The notes under the pieces: generated by a model
Database searches by the model: none
Seen by the model: the letters and a program-made list of their open reading frames with translations, nothing else
What the model was told of the DNA's origin: nothing
Shown: one piece after another, positions 11,701 through 23,603 of the stretch
Layout: the number at the start of each line of letters is the position of its first letter
Numbering within the stretch: position 1 is the first letter of the stretch
NCBI GenBank assembly: GCA_963691705.1
Contig: OY829543.1
Span: 50,820,564 to 50,884,563, forward strand
Direction: 5' to 3'
Origin: Viola odorata
Taxonomy: Eukaryota > Streptophyta > Magnoliopsida > Malpighiales > Violaceae
DNA length: 64,000 bases
Translations under genes and position numbers: made by a program

Positions 11701-12509
11701 CTACCTGCATTGATAGAAGTAGGAATTTGTAAGACAAAAGTCATGATTTCTCAAGAGCAGATAATAGGTAGTATAAATAATAATATTTCCAGAAATCGGG
11801 AGACTGGATCGTCCGGTTCGACGGAAAATGTTAATCGAGCCGGTCCAACGTACCCAAGATGCAGGATCTTCTTGTCAGGGTTGGAGTAAGGTGATGAAGG
11901 GTCGATCATGTGATGAGGACTGAAGAAATTGCGAGAGGCTAAAGCCTGGATTGCATTCAGCTCTGCTCCTGTCACCATGTTTGCTTGCTGCAGCCTCTCA
12001 ACTTCTCCTATCTGCTTTTAAATATAGAACTGTATTTAAGCGGGAAAAAGAACAGAAAAGAAAAGAAAAGAAATGTTAATTACCTTAGATCGGAGACAGA
12101 CACTTTCATTTTCCAGCTCAATCTCCTAATCAAACCCAAAATAATAATAAAAGTGACAAAACCGTACGTTAGACAGGAATTTAGCCGAAGGGAAATGAGA
12201 AGTGATGATGAGATTGAGAGGAGGGAGAGAGCTTGGAATTTACCCTTTTCTGGAAATACTCAATCTCACCCAGTAGCAATTCGTGCTGTTTTGTTGCAAC
12301 AGGGAAACATTAATCAAAATTATGAAAAGGCCGCATTTTAATTAAGAATTCGAATTCATAATTAGGTCAAACCACAACCACCCAAACTATAATCTTAAGT
12401 TAATAAAATGTCGAGTTTAATACTGCAAGAAACCAAGGATCAATAAGAAGTGTCGCTGAAAATATTAGGACTACTGCTTATAAAACTAAAACTATATATT
12501 AGGACTGTA

Positions 12510-12581
<72 letters not shown>

Positions 12582-15500
12582 ATGATAAAACTAGACTCTG
12601 ATGGATGGTGATAATTACCTTCTTGGACCTGATCCTAGTAATGCCACGTTCAAGCCTAGTCTCCAGCTGCTTCAGCTCCTTCACTGTTAAGTTGCTCAAG
12701 GAATCCCCCATTAAGTGCCTATAATTAAACAAGATATACATATTATTAATATTGGAATATACATATGTCATGTTTCTATCCTGTACATAGAGTTGCACGT
12801 AAAAGAGGATGTTGAGAATAAAATCACGTATATAGAAATAGAAGTATAATCTATGTAGTTTCTATATACCTAATCTACTACACCTACCTGTTAGAATTCT
12901 GTAGCATCTGAATTTGCTGCCTCAGCTTTGCCGATTCTTGTTGATAATACTAAAGTTCAAAGTTCAAACCATATTATCAGATATTACTCCCAAAAATAAA
13001 GCATTTTCAAACTCAAAAGAGAAAAATCCATAAAATAATTAATAATTACCTGGGCATTAATTTCAGTGATGGAGGTGGTGTTTGAACTATCTGAAGAAGC
13101 CTTCTTGTACCTCTCAATAGTACTCTTTATGCTGCTTCTCACCACAATGTAAATTATTTAAATAATTAAGAAAGTCACATACTTTTCTCCATTGCTAGCC
13201 ATTAAATAAACATGAAAATTACATAATCTAACAAAAGAATGAGCAAATAAAACACATGGAATCAATTCATAGAATAATAATCTATATGATACTCTATTCC
13301 TATGGTTAAATTACTAATTGCATTGGATTTTCATGTCACGTGCCAATCACATGGCAATTGACTCTCCTACTCTTCGTATACATATCTTATAGTACCCACT
13401 TCTTATCACAAAAGGGAAGCAACCGCAGTCGCTCATTAATTCTTCTGTTTCACTTATATATATAACTATATAAACCAACAAAAGAAGTGAAGCAGAAAGT
13501 TGCAATATTGAAAAGGATATCGAGTGCTGTACCAGACTTTTTATGAACAAAACAAAAATAAATAAATAGATAAAAAAATAATAATAGTACAGAAAGAAAC
13601 AATAAAAAGACTCTGGATTTGCGCTTTCAATAAAAGGGAACAAGCAAACGGATGGGAAACAATTCTTAAGCTGAAAGTGGAAAGACAAAAGACCAACCAA
13701 ACTTGGGTTGCATATGTCAATGAAAAATGGGGAAAAATTCAGAAGGGGGCTTTAAATTCTTTGATTTTGAGTGTTACTTTGTGTTTTTGCTTCTCGGGAC
13801 GGACTGTAATGCATTTTGTAATGATATCGCACTTTATGTGTGTTATTTCAAATAAAAATTGGCTAATCAAATAAAATTCTTTGATTTTGATTAGAGATTA
13901 CAAAGGATTAAGCTACAACGTTAACCAGGATTTAAAAAGAATTTATTTATTATGAGCCAACATGATTTAAGGAAATATATAATCCACTCCCCAGGCCGTA
14001 CGAGTCACATGTCATAGTTACATCTTATTCTTATAAGTGATAGAGTGTACTACGATCGAGGGTTCGTGATTCTGGGATTCTTGTGAGGTTTTGATATAAA
14101 AAAAACTTTACTATTTATGAGAGCAAAACGTAAAGTATGACATGACGTTACGAAAATAATCAATAAAGGAAAAGTTAAATTAAACATTCTAGTTTCGTGA
14201 ATTGCTTAATTAGATTTTGGTATATATAAAAGATGAGAAAAAAGATCGGGGAAAAGGAGGGGATGAGAAGATGGAGTAAATAAGGTGGTATGTTGCTTGG
14301 ACAGCAGTCATAAATTTTTGACGTAGGAACAGAAGGTCAACAGACACGTCTTTTTCAGCTGTACACAACCGGAGCAGACATGCTCCAAGTAGTGCTTCAG
14401 TGCAAGTATGGGCAGACCCTTTTTGGTGCAAACTTGCTCTCCTTCTTCAACATTCAAGATTCAAGAATACTAAGTAGCTAGTACTACTCTTTTCTTGGAA
14501 CTAAAAGTCTCTCTTTTTTGACCAAATGCAGTGCAAAAGTTATTTTGTAGTGTTAATTTTTTTTTATAGACGGAGCTAAGATTCGAACCTAAATTCGAAT
14601 TTCCACTGATACTTATTTTTACCACTAATTAGACAACGAAACGATCTACATGCGTCCACTGCATTAAACTAAACAGTAATTAGTCCCTTTGATTGGTTTA
14701 CAACAATGACGGAAGAAAGAGTTGGTTGATTAGTTATTCCTTAATTTGGTAGATGAAACTTTGCAATCAATGAGATAAATGAAAAGCAGGTCCTCACCCA
14801 CGTTTTGAAACCCAGTCAAAAAAACCCGCTTAAACAATATTTTGACTAAAGTTCAAAATAGAAAACTTTTGTTTGCTTAATTTCAATTTTTAATTATTAA
14901 TTGAATTTTATTCTTACATTAAAAAAAGAAATAGAACAGCTGGTTTGTTGTCATAATATTAAAACTATATATTTTTTCATAATTTAAATAAATATTAGTA
15001 GTTATGTGATTTATATTTATTAGAATATACAATCAGACCATTTATTGTTATGGATGAATGTTGGGTGTAGGTTTTTAGAAGCTTGTGCTAAACCAAATTA
15101 TGAAGATTATGCTCCTTTTCTTTATATTCTACTGTTACAATTTGAGTATTAGTAATTGAGTAGTATACCTTTTTTATATATTGTAGCTATGAAATGTGAT
15201 ACGACTAGCTAGCATATATATGAAAAAATATATATATTTTGGAAAAAATAATTTGATTTTTTTCGAAAAATGGAGTTAAAATATGGAAAACCATATTCTA
15301 CAAATAAATTCAGCATTGTCATTTCAATTTTCAACTCATTAAATGAGGTTTGACAGTTAACAAAAGTTAGTTAAGAAACGGTGAAAAGAAGTAGTAATAA
15401 TTAGAAAAAAACAAAGCAGTAATGAACCAGTGCTGCTGCTATGTGTAGAAAATGGAAAAATTCAATGAAGACACAACAAGGTGCAAGCAATTGGAATGGT

Positions 15501-16632
15501 AAAAAGATGAGAAACAAACTCTCACAGCAAACGTGTTTTGAGCTGATTGAATTCAATTCAACTCCTAAGAAACATTAATTTTTTTAAAAAGAAAAGAAAA
15601 GATAACATGAGAAAAAAATAAAAATAGCAAGCACATACCCTCTAGGTCTTTTAGTCATTATTTTTAGAAGAAATAAAATGAGCGAATTAATTGTCACTTT
15701 TTTAGTTTTCAAGACGATTAAGAATAATTGTTCACATAGATCTCTAAACACCCTTAATTACTTTATAATTGGCAAAAAAAATGTTGCAATTTGATAGGCC
15801 GAAATTTTTGAAAATGATAAGTTATTTCTTGGAAAAAAAAAACGTTGCAATTTGATTGGCCGAAAATTTAAAATATGTTGTTGATATGTTTTTAATAATC
15901 ACTCCATAATTGATAATTAATGATTACCTTAATTCCTAAAAAAACTTAAAGAGAGTATTTGGAGAAAAGGATAAAAAAGAAAAGAGAGTTTTGTGAGCGT
16001 GTTTTCTTAAAGAAAACAGATCCCAAAAAAAGAAATTGAGAAAAAGGTGGTAATCGTGGAAATGATGAAGCATTGGGTAAATAGCATATAAATTAAGAAA
16101 ATGTGGTATCATTAGTGTCAGAAATGAGGTGCTAATTATTATTTCATGATACTTAGATTAGTCAGAATGGCTCTTTTGTGGCGAAACAAACCTGGCTCTT
16201 TTAACAGCCAGTTAACAGGAGTTGCTATGTACACACATTTGCTGTTCCTTTTCTCCCTATATCCATATATAATTATGTCCATAAAAAGAAATCAAAACTG
16301 AGAATTCCTTATAATAATGCTGACAAAAATAGAGTAGGGTTTGAGAAAAAAGTATTTTACTTTCAAGAATCAAGAATCAAGAATCAAGAAACTAACTAGT
16401 TTAAGGAAATCAAGAATCAAGAATTGATGAGATGAGAGAGTTATATATACCTATTGTTGGAGTACTCGTAGAGGCGACCGCGGCTAGAGAAGACGATGAG
16501 GGCAACCTCAGCATCACAAAGCACAGAGAGCTCATAAGCTTTCTTCAACAATCCATTCCTTCTCTTGCAGAAAGTTACCTGCCGGCTCGTCGTGTTCTCA
16601 ATCCTCTTGATCTCAATCTTTCCTCTACCCAT
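11701..16632 (-). CDS. STK: SEEDSTICK/AGL11-type MADS-box transcription factor
   Basis: Eight coding exons on the minus strand: 16632-16451, 13131-13050, 12949-12888, 12718-12619, 12285-12244, 12125-12084, 12011-11854 and 11704-11701, together 672 nt or 223 residues. All introns are GT..AG and the phases match AGAMOUS-group genes (182, 82, 62, 100, 42, 42 nt). The protein starts directly with the MADS domain ([27 protein letters not shown], residues 1-60), followed by I and K domains ([10 protein letters not shown], then [19 protein letters not shown]) and the C-terminal AG motifs ending KKILHLG. That ending and the K-domain spelling place it in the D-class (STK/AGL11) lineage rather than C-class AG. 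Members bind CArG boxes in MADS tetramers and control ovule identity and seed coat/abscission. The terminal glycine codon and stop lie on a four-base coding exon. The intron after the MADS box is 3.3 kb. Confidence 0.93.
12515..12578. repeat. (AT)n microsatellite in STK intron 4
   Basis: About 32 uninterrupted AT units, 41 bp beyond the 3' end of exon 4 (12619). Probably length-polymorphic. Confidence 0.95.
13132..16450 (-). other. Large STK intron after the MADS exon
   Basis: 3319 bp, AT-rich. The AG/STK subfamily typically carries cis-regulatory elements in this intron. At about 16362-16413 the plus strand has a run of CAAGAAT heptamers (about six, interrupted once). No coding frame or inserted element was recognised with confidence. 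Confidence 0.6.
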
Positions 16633-16644
16633 CTCTCTCGATCT

Positions 16645-17487
16645 CTACAAATAATTAACACACAAAAAGAACAACAACCCATTCCTTTTTCATCAAATCT
16701 TGCACAAAAATAATTACTTCAAAGATAAACCATAATAAACTATATATATAAGAGATCGATGTTTTCTTTTTCACAGCAAGTTTCACTGTTATATAGAAAG
16801 AAATGAAAAAGATGTTAAAGAATAAAGAAAGAGGTTATATAGGAGGAGATCTAATGCTTAAGAACACAAGAATGAAAAAAAAGAAAAGCTTTGATTGGAT
16901 AAAGCAAGGCACATATCCATACCCTAATTAATATATATTTTTCTACTAATTAATTAATTAATTCTCTGCTACTATAAGCTAGTATTTCATGGGTGATCTG
17001 ATCAAACCATACCCTTTTTTCCCTGTAAATTGTTTTTCCATACTTTTACGTCTCTCATCTTTCCTGATCTCCATGAAATAGCCATAAACAAGTTCATAAA
17101 CTCTCGGATCTACACATCTTTCTTTCTTTTTTCCATCATTAATTGTTTATAAAATTATAATTAAGTTGTTAACCCTTTTTTATTTCTCATGAAAACTCGA
17201 ACAGAAAAGAATTCAGGTCAAGAAAGAAAGAAATGGAAGAAGATGATGATGCCATCAAGTCAAAACAACACATGATTTCTTGTCTATATATATATATATA
17301 TAGATAGATAAACTCATGGCAGCAAAATCTAAGCTCATTTTTTGCACGAAAAGCATTCAGTGCGTGCTGCTAGCTGATCATATTTTACAATATTTTTTAT
17401 TATTATTAAAAAGGGGAGAAATAGAAATAAAAAGAACAAGAAGAAGAGGAAACATTTGGTATTTTTAGATGGGAGGAGAGAACAGAC
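16645..17487 (-). other. Probable leader (5' UTR) intron of the STK-type gene
   Basis: On the minus strand a donor CAG/GTCTGT at 17487 and an acceptor TTTGTAG at 16645, 12 bases before the ATG, would define an 843-bp intron. A leader intron is known for Arabidopsis STK. Inferred from splice motifs only. Confidence 0.6.
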
Positions 17488-17578
17488 CTGATGACTTAAT
17501 ATGGGTTGGATTTCCGGCCACTTCAGCTTTCGGAAAATTTAGAAATCCGAAAGAAATGGAACTGTGATGTTTCTCAGC

Positions 17579-17613
17579 TTCTCTCTCTCTCTCTATCTCT
17601 TCCCTATTTATAG
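17579..17613 (-). promoter_or_regulatory. STK core promoter: TATA box and GA-rich tract
   Basis: On the minus strand CTATAAATAGGG (17613-17602) is a strong TATA box. It is followed at once by an AGAGATAGAGAGAGAGAG tract (to about 17579), where transcription should start. A second GA tract lies upstream at 17758-17772. GA-rich elements in STK promoters are bound by BASIC PENTACYSTEINE (BPC) proteins in Arabidopsis; the role here is inferred. Confidence 0.65.
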
Positions 17614-20120
17614 CCCTTTCTTTCTTTGTGCATCTGTCTAGCAAATTACCCATATTTAAGTTAGAGGAGAACACCCAAAAATAAAAACAAAACAATTCAT
17701 TTTTTCTATTTTTTTATCAAATCAATTACTACAAGTACTTTCAAGAGATGGGCATGAGATAGAGAGAGAGAGGCTGATGATGAAAAAGACATGGGAATTG
17801 GTGTTTGCCGAAAACCTACCCAAGATGTTGTTGTTTTAGCTAAAATAAACGGCTTTGCAGGTCTAAATTCGCACCATTTCCTGCAATCTTTCTTTCCTTT
17901 GGTTTTTTGCTCCTCTCTCTTGTACATGATGACTAGTTTACCCTTCTTCATTTTTCTATTTATTTTGACTAATTATTAATTCACTCTTTAAACATCCTCT
18001 AATCTCTTTAAACATCCTCTAATCTCTTACGATTGACCCAATTCAATAGATCAACTAAAAAAACCCTTTATCATTTGACCACATTATGATTTCATATAGA
18101 TTTGAAGATAAAAATTAGAAATCCACCTAGTAACACCTAAGAAAAATGTTTTTTTAGTAACAAGAATCGTGGAATCCATTGGGGCATTGAGTAATAATGT
18201 TGCACCAAGTTGTCCCATATCACTGCGGAGGTGAGATTCGAATATAAGTTTAAATCTTTACTGATATTTTTATCACTAGCAAAATAAATAATAAACTACA
18301 TGCTTATTGATGATGTTTATTTTTCTTAAATGTTTACTTAATTAATATTTAGGGAAATACCGATCAACAAAAGGAAACCTTACTTACGTAGTTATTACTT
18401 ACTAATTATTAAAAGAATCAATAAATAAAATCGAAAATTACTTACAGTGAATACTTTATTACTCAATAAACGAATGCAGTACGAACATGATTATTCGTAA
18501 TCGAGTAAACTTAGGGAGAACTATAATTCGGACTTACAAAGAAAAAGAAAAAGAGAGGTGGGAAGTCAATCTGCAGGCGATCTGTGTCGACTGTGGAAGC
18601 TGAAGTCCAATAGATATCACTCATCACACTTGTTATTTTGATACCTGCAGAATCACATGCTCCACATAAGTCTATAAGGTATGCTTACTTCTAAATGGAA
18701 AAGTGTCACTTTAATGCTCAGATCTTCTGTTTTTCACTGTTCTCATCACCATTCTGCGCTGTGCACTATCACCCATGTTTTCTTAAAAATGCTTTCTACT
18801 TCTTTTTTACTACTCCTTCTGGTGCAAATTAAATGACTTCCTCGTATCCCAATATTTAGTAGGTTTAACACTAAAAATACAAGTAAAATGAACAGTAAAA
18901 GTAAATCCTAAAATGACGTTTATTTCCTCCGGAGGAAGTATGTTTTTAATAATGTTGATTTTATAAAATATTTATATCCAACTATTATCAATTATATTTA
19001 TATTCAATAGGTAATATTATGCTAATAAAAAATAATTTAATACACCGACAGGTCCTGATCAATGTTTGACAAAATAATTATTTTAACTTCAAACGTATTT
19101 TTTGATCTCATCTGGTTTCAAATTTTTTCTCCATCTATCATTTTTACCCGACCGTGATAAAAATAATTAACGGAGACAAACTCCATTGATTTTAAATTTT
19201 TTTATTATTTCTGTCAAAAATTGTTCAAGAGAATACCTAATAATTCTTTCAAAATTACACCCACAGTTAATTGTATTTAGTTAAGATAAACTTATTTTAT
19301 ATCCAAAATAACACCCACTATATAATTTAGAAATTAGTATTTTCCTATAGTGTCGATTACCTAAAATTTTAGTATCCAACGCCGTTAATATAATTATTTT
19401 TCATAGTATACTATAAAACTATTATTATTTTTTATTAGTAAATGTGGGCAGTTATTTATTTTTGAATTTTAAGTTTTTATTATGGATCAATTATATATGG
19501 AGTGTATTAATGGATAGTTGTTTAGAGTGACGGTCAAATTACATTAAAAAAAAAATCAGAATTTACAAAATTTTCCACTTCAGCCCTTATATTTTTTAAA
19601 CTTGCAATATAAACCTAGAGTTTCCAAAAAAGTGTCTGCGCGGTGCGTTTCAAGAAGGCCATTCTCGTGTTGCATTCCTCTTTCTCATGCTCCAAAATAC
19701 CATGGCCATCAACCAACTCGGTTCTTCTGTTTCCAATAAATTTCAATTAGGTCAAACCTCTTCTCCATAAATTTCAACTAATCAAAGCATCAATTACTCC
19801 TATCAATCATTTCTCAACCCAAAAAAACATCTTATGGATAATGGAATTTGTGTTAAGCAATTTTATGTTTAAAAAATATGTAGTATTACTATTAATTAGT
19901 ATGTTGAATATTTTAGAAAATTTGTGTAATAGTGTATATATGTATCTGTACAAAAAATATAAAATACTAAAGATTCAAGATTTTGACCGGAATCGAAATA
20001 TCTCGTATCAATAGCAAAACTGACAATTCGCACTAGAATATGGCAATATGCCCATATTGTGTGTGGCACTGTTCATGCTACACAGCCAAACATTGTACAC
20101 TTTGAAAACCTTGGTATAAA
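17614..20120. other. Intergenic, upstream of STK
   Basis: AT-rich. Contains a 21-bp direct duplication (ACTCTTTAAACATCCTCTAA type) at 17985-18027 and a degenerate MITE-like palindrome at about 18838-18947 (ends CTTCCTC.../...GGAGGAAG). No gene supported. Confidence 0.5.
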
Positions 20121-20157
20121 CCTCCTCTCCTCTCCTCTCCTCTCCTCTCCTCTCCTC
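20121..20157. repeat. (CTCTC)n pentanucleotide microsatellite
   Basis: About seven units of CCTCT/CTCTC in tandem. Confidence 0.9.
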
Positions 20158-20340
20158 AGTAAAAATAACACTGTTATCAAAAAAAGTAAAAATATCACCA
20201 ATCCTTTTGCTTTATACAAATTAATGTGGGGGTTATGAGCTCATGAGTAAACGCGGCACAAATAGTTTTAAGAAATGATAACAAGTAACCTAGTCGAAAA
20301 TGCAACAGAAACGTAAAGGTCGTGCGGCCTTCATATTTAG

Positions 20341-20905
20341 TGTCAAAGAACCACTTCACCCAAAAGCCATGATTTGTGAGTGAGGCCCAATGATATTAGT
20401 TATCTTAACACCCCCCTCAAGTGAAAGCCCATCAGGGGCTTGAAACTTGCACGGGCCCATCAGGGGCATAACTTGTGCTGATTTACTCACTTAATTAAAT
20501 ACGGGGGTGATAGGATTTGAACTCCTGACAGGTCAGGATTGCTCCGCTACCATGTCAAAGAACTACTTCACCCAAAAGCCATGACTTGTGAGTGAGGCCC
20601 AATGATATTAGTTATCTTAACACCCTCCCTCAAGTGAAAGCCCATCAGGAGCTTGAAACTTGCACGGGCCCAAAAGTCATGACTTGTGAGTGAGGCCCAA
20701 TGATATTAGTTATTTTAACACCCACTTGCACGGACCCATCAAGGGCATACTTTGTGCTGATTTACTCACTTAATTAAATATGGAGGGTGTTAGGATTTGA
20801 ACTCCTAACAGTAAGTCAGGAATGCTCCGCTACCATGTCAAAGAACCACTTCACCCAAAAGCCATGACTTGTGAGTGAGGTCCAATGATATTAGTTATCT
20901 TAACA
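20341..20905 (-). mobile_element. TRIM retroelement, tandem multimer with 70-bp LTRs
   Basis: Four copies of a 70-bp repeat, TGTTAAGATAAC...TTTGACA on the minus strand: 20905-20836, 20720-20669 (truncated), 20622-20553 and 20410-20341. Each full copy has TG..CA ends. TGGTAGCGGAGC, a primer-site-like motif, follows directly at 20835-20824 and at 20552-20541. A purine tract (TTGAGGGGGG or similar) directly precedes the copies at 20622 and 20410. The whole block is flanked by a perfect 5-bp duplication, TTTAG, at 20336-20340 and 20906-20910. There is no coding capacity. Tiny LTRs, primer site, polypurine tract and 5-bp duplication together define a TRIM (terminal-repeat retrotransposon in miniature). 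The extra LTR-internal units imply unequal recombination or tandem integration. Confidence 0.85.
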
Positions 20906-21574
20906 TTTAGAGTCCATGTACGCCAAAACCTAAGAGAATCAGCACAAACCATCTATATTTGTTATTCAATTCACCAATCTCATCAGTTTTCCTTACTAAC
21001 ATCAATAATAAGTCAAGAAAACTACTTTCAAAACTATCTTCCATTTATCAACATTACATTGAGTTTAGAGCTATGCGTATAATCTAAAACTCAAAACCCG
21101 AGCCGAACAGATTACAAGAGTTGAATTAACCAAAACGAAAATCAATTAATTGAACTAAACACGATTATTTGAAGAAAAAGAAAAAAGTAACTGAACTGAA
21201 CTCAATTAGAAAGAAAAAAACTCCGGTTAACCTAACTGAATCAATTCATCTATTCTAAACCAAAATCACCAAGAGATTTTCAGATTCATGAAAGCCAATT
21301 AGGGGTGGCAATCCATACCCATTTAAACACTTTTATCCAAATATACCCATATAATTTTAAGTGAGTGTCAAATAGGTACTCTTTAATTTTTATATGGGTA
21401 TAAATGGGTAACTACTTCCTCTTAGACAAAATAAATGGGTTTAAATGGGTACACCCAATTAAACTATATAAACTTAAATTTTATCATATTCACCTAATTT
21501 GGCCAAATGTTGACTTTGACCCAAAAATGTTGACCTTGATCAAATATTATTATTTTGACTACAAATAAAAGTGT

Positions 21575-22345
21575 TTGACCAATTAGGTTTAGATTTGAGC
21601 ATATAGGCTCGAGTTTGAGCGTTTAGACTCGGGTTTGACCATTTAGGCTCAGGTTTGTTCGTTTAGGTTCGAGTATGGTTGTTTAGGCTCGAGTTTGACC
21701 GTTTAGGCTCAGGTTTGACTATTTAGCCTCATGTTTGATCGTGTAGGCTCGAGTTTAACCATGTAAACTCAGGTTTAACCATGTAAGCTCGGGTTTGACC
21801 GTTTAGGCTCAAGTATGACCGTTTAGGTTCGGGTTTGACAATTTAACCTCGAGTTTGATCAATTAGGCTCGGGTTTGACCATTTAGGCTCAGTTTTGACT
21901 GTGTAGATTCAAGGTTGACTATTGAGTCTCGAGTTTGACCGTTTAGGCTCGGGTTTGACAAATTAGGTTCGGCTTTGACTATTTAGATTTAGGTTTGACC
22001 ATGTAGACTCGTGTTTGACAATATAGGCTCAGGTTTGACCGTCTAGGTTTGAGTTTGACCGTGCAGGCTCAAGTTTGATCATTTAGACTCGTGTTCGACC
22101 ATTTAGCCTTGGGTTTGACCGTGTAGGCTCTAGTTTGACCGTTTAGACTCCTCAATTTTAACTATTTAGGCTTGAGTTTTACCATGTACACTTGGGTTTG
22201 ACCATGTAGACTTGAGTTTGACCATTTAGGCTCGATCTTTTACCATTTAGGCCCGAGTTTGACCACTTTGACTCTGGTATGAACTTTTTGCCTCGAGTTT
22301 TTCACTTTGTAGATCCAAGTTTGACCAAGTAGGCATGTTTTGACA
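21575..22345 (+). repeat. Minisatellite array, left arm of foldback
   Basis: Degenerate tandem copies of about 20 bp, consensus near GTTTGACCGTTTAGGCTCGA, roughly 35-40 units. The reverse complement of this unit fills the right arm. Confidence 0.9.
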
Positions 22346-22534
22346 ATCTAGACTATATTTTTACCATTTATTAAACTAAATTTTATTCCTTTATAAACAT
22401 AAATAAACAAACGAAATTTTGTAATTAAAATTCATTAATCTAATTTTGACCATAAGAAAGTCTCATAACTAAATTCCAAATTTTGTTGAAAAATACCTGA
22501 AATGACAGACAAAATTTATAAACATTTAATCTCA

Positions 22535-23185
22535 CTCTCTATGGTCAAATTCGAGTCTACATAGTAAAACTCAAGGCAAAATAGTAAAAAGCAAGCTTAT
22601 ATAGTTGAAAATCATGTCTAGATGATCAAACCTGAGTCTACATGGTGAAAAATTAGACCTTAATGTTAAAACCATGCCTAAATGGTCAAACTTGGGTTTC
22701 CATGGTGAAAATCATACCTAAATGGTCAAACTTGGGTGTACATGAGGAAAAATCGAGCCTACATGGTCAAACTTGGCTTTCCATGGTGAAAATCATGCTT
22801 AAATTGTCAAATTTAGGTTTACACAATGAAAAATGGAGCCTAAATGGTAAAAAATGACTTTAAATTGTCAAAATCAGGTCTACATGGTGAAAACTTAACC
22901 TAAATGGTGAAAATTAAATCTTCATGGTCAAAACCGAGGGTAAATGGTCAAGCCCGAGCGTACATGGTTAAACTCGAACATAAACAGCCAAACCCGAGCC
23001 TAAATGAATGGCCAAACCTGAACCTAAACGGTCAAACTCGTACATAAACTGCTAAACTCGTGCCTAAACGGCCAAACTCGAGCCTAAACGGCCAAACTCA
23101 TGCCTAAACTGCCAAACCCAAGCCCAAATGGTCAAACCCAACCCTTAATGGTTAAACTTGAGCCTAAATGTTCAAAACCGATATC
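22535..23185 (-). repeat. Minisatellite array, inverted right arm of foldback
   Basis: Tandem copies near TAAACGGTCAAACTCGAGCC, i.e. the left-arm unit inverted, roughly 30 units. They are most divergent at the inner end (22540-22900) and cleaner at 22920-23160. About 190 bp of unique AT-rich spacer separates the arms. Confidence 0.9.
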
Positions 23186-23255
23186 ATAAACGAAGTCACT
23201 TAGTCAAAAATGATCGAAAATTAATTTTTTTGGTCAAACTTGGTCAAATATGATA

Positions 23256-23514
23256 CTCCCTCTATTTCCAATTAAACGACGTTTTAAAATAGTAAAAATT
23301 TATAGGGCAATGATCTTTGATCTTATTTTATTCCACATTGTTTCATTTTTACTCCTAATTTCCACTCAAATTACCACACCATCATCAAATTGGGTTGATG
23401 CATTAAAAAAATTGTCATTTGCACAAAATATATGTTTTAGAAAAGATAAAATGACAAGTATTATGAACAGTAAGAATCCGTAGGAAAGTGACAGTTAATT
23501 GGAAACAGAGGGAG
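23256..23514. mobile_element. Stowaway-type MITE, 259-bp family
   Basis: Terminal inverted repeats CTCCCTCTATTTCCAATTAA and its complement, flanked by TA on both sides (23254-23255, 23515-23516). No coding capacity. The same family recurs at 59620, 43192 (inverted) and 32623. Confidence 0.85.
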
Positions 23515-23603
23515 TATTATTAGTCTTATTAAGAACTAGTTATATTTTAAATGAGTTAATAGGTGAGTATGAGTTGATTGAGTCTAAATGGGTATGGTAT
23601 GGG

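Noticed and set aside
20330..20910. tRNA-derived SINE or tRNA gene
   Set aside because: The TGGTAGCGGAGC..GTTCAAATCC spacing resembles A/B boxes, but TG..CA 70-bp repeats, purine tract and a 5-bp duplication explain the block better as a TRIM.
21575..23185. CRISPR array
   Set aside because: Repeats are degenerate, contiguous without unique spacers and lie in a plant nuclear context.
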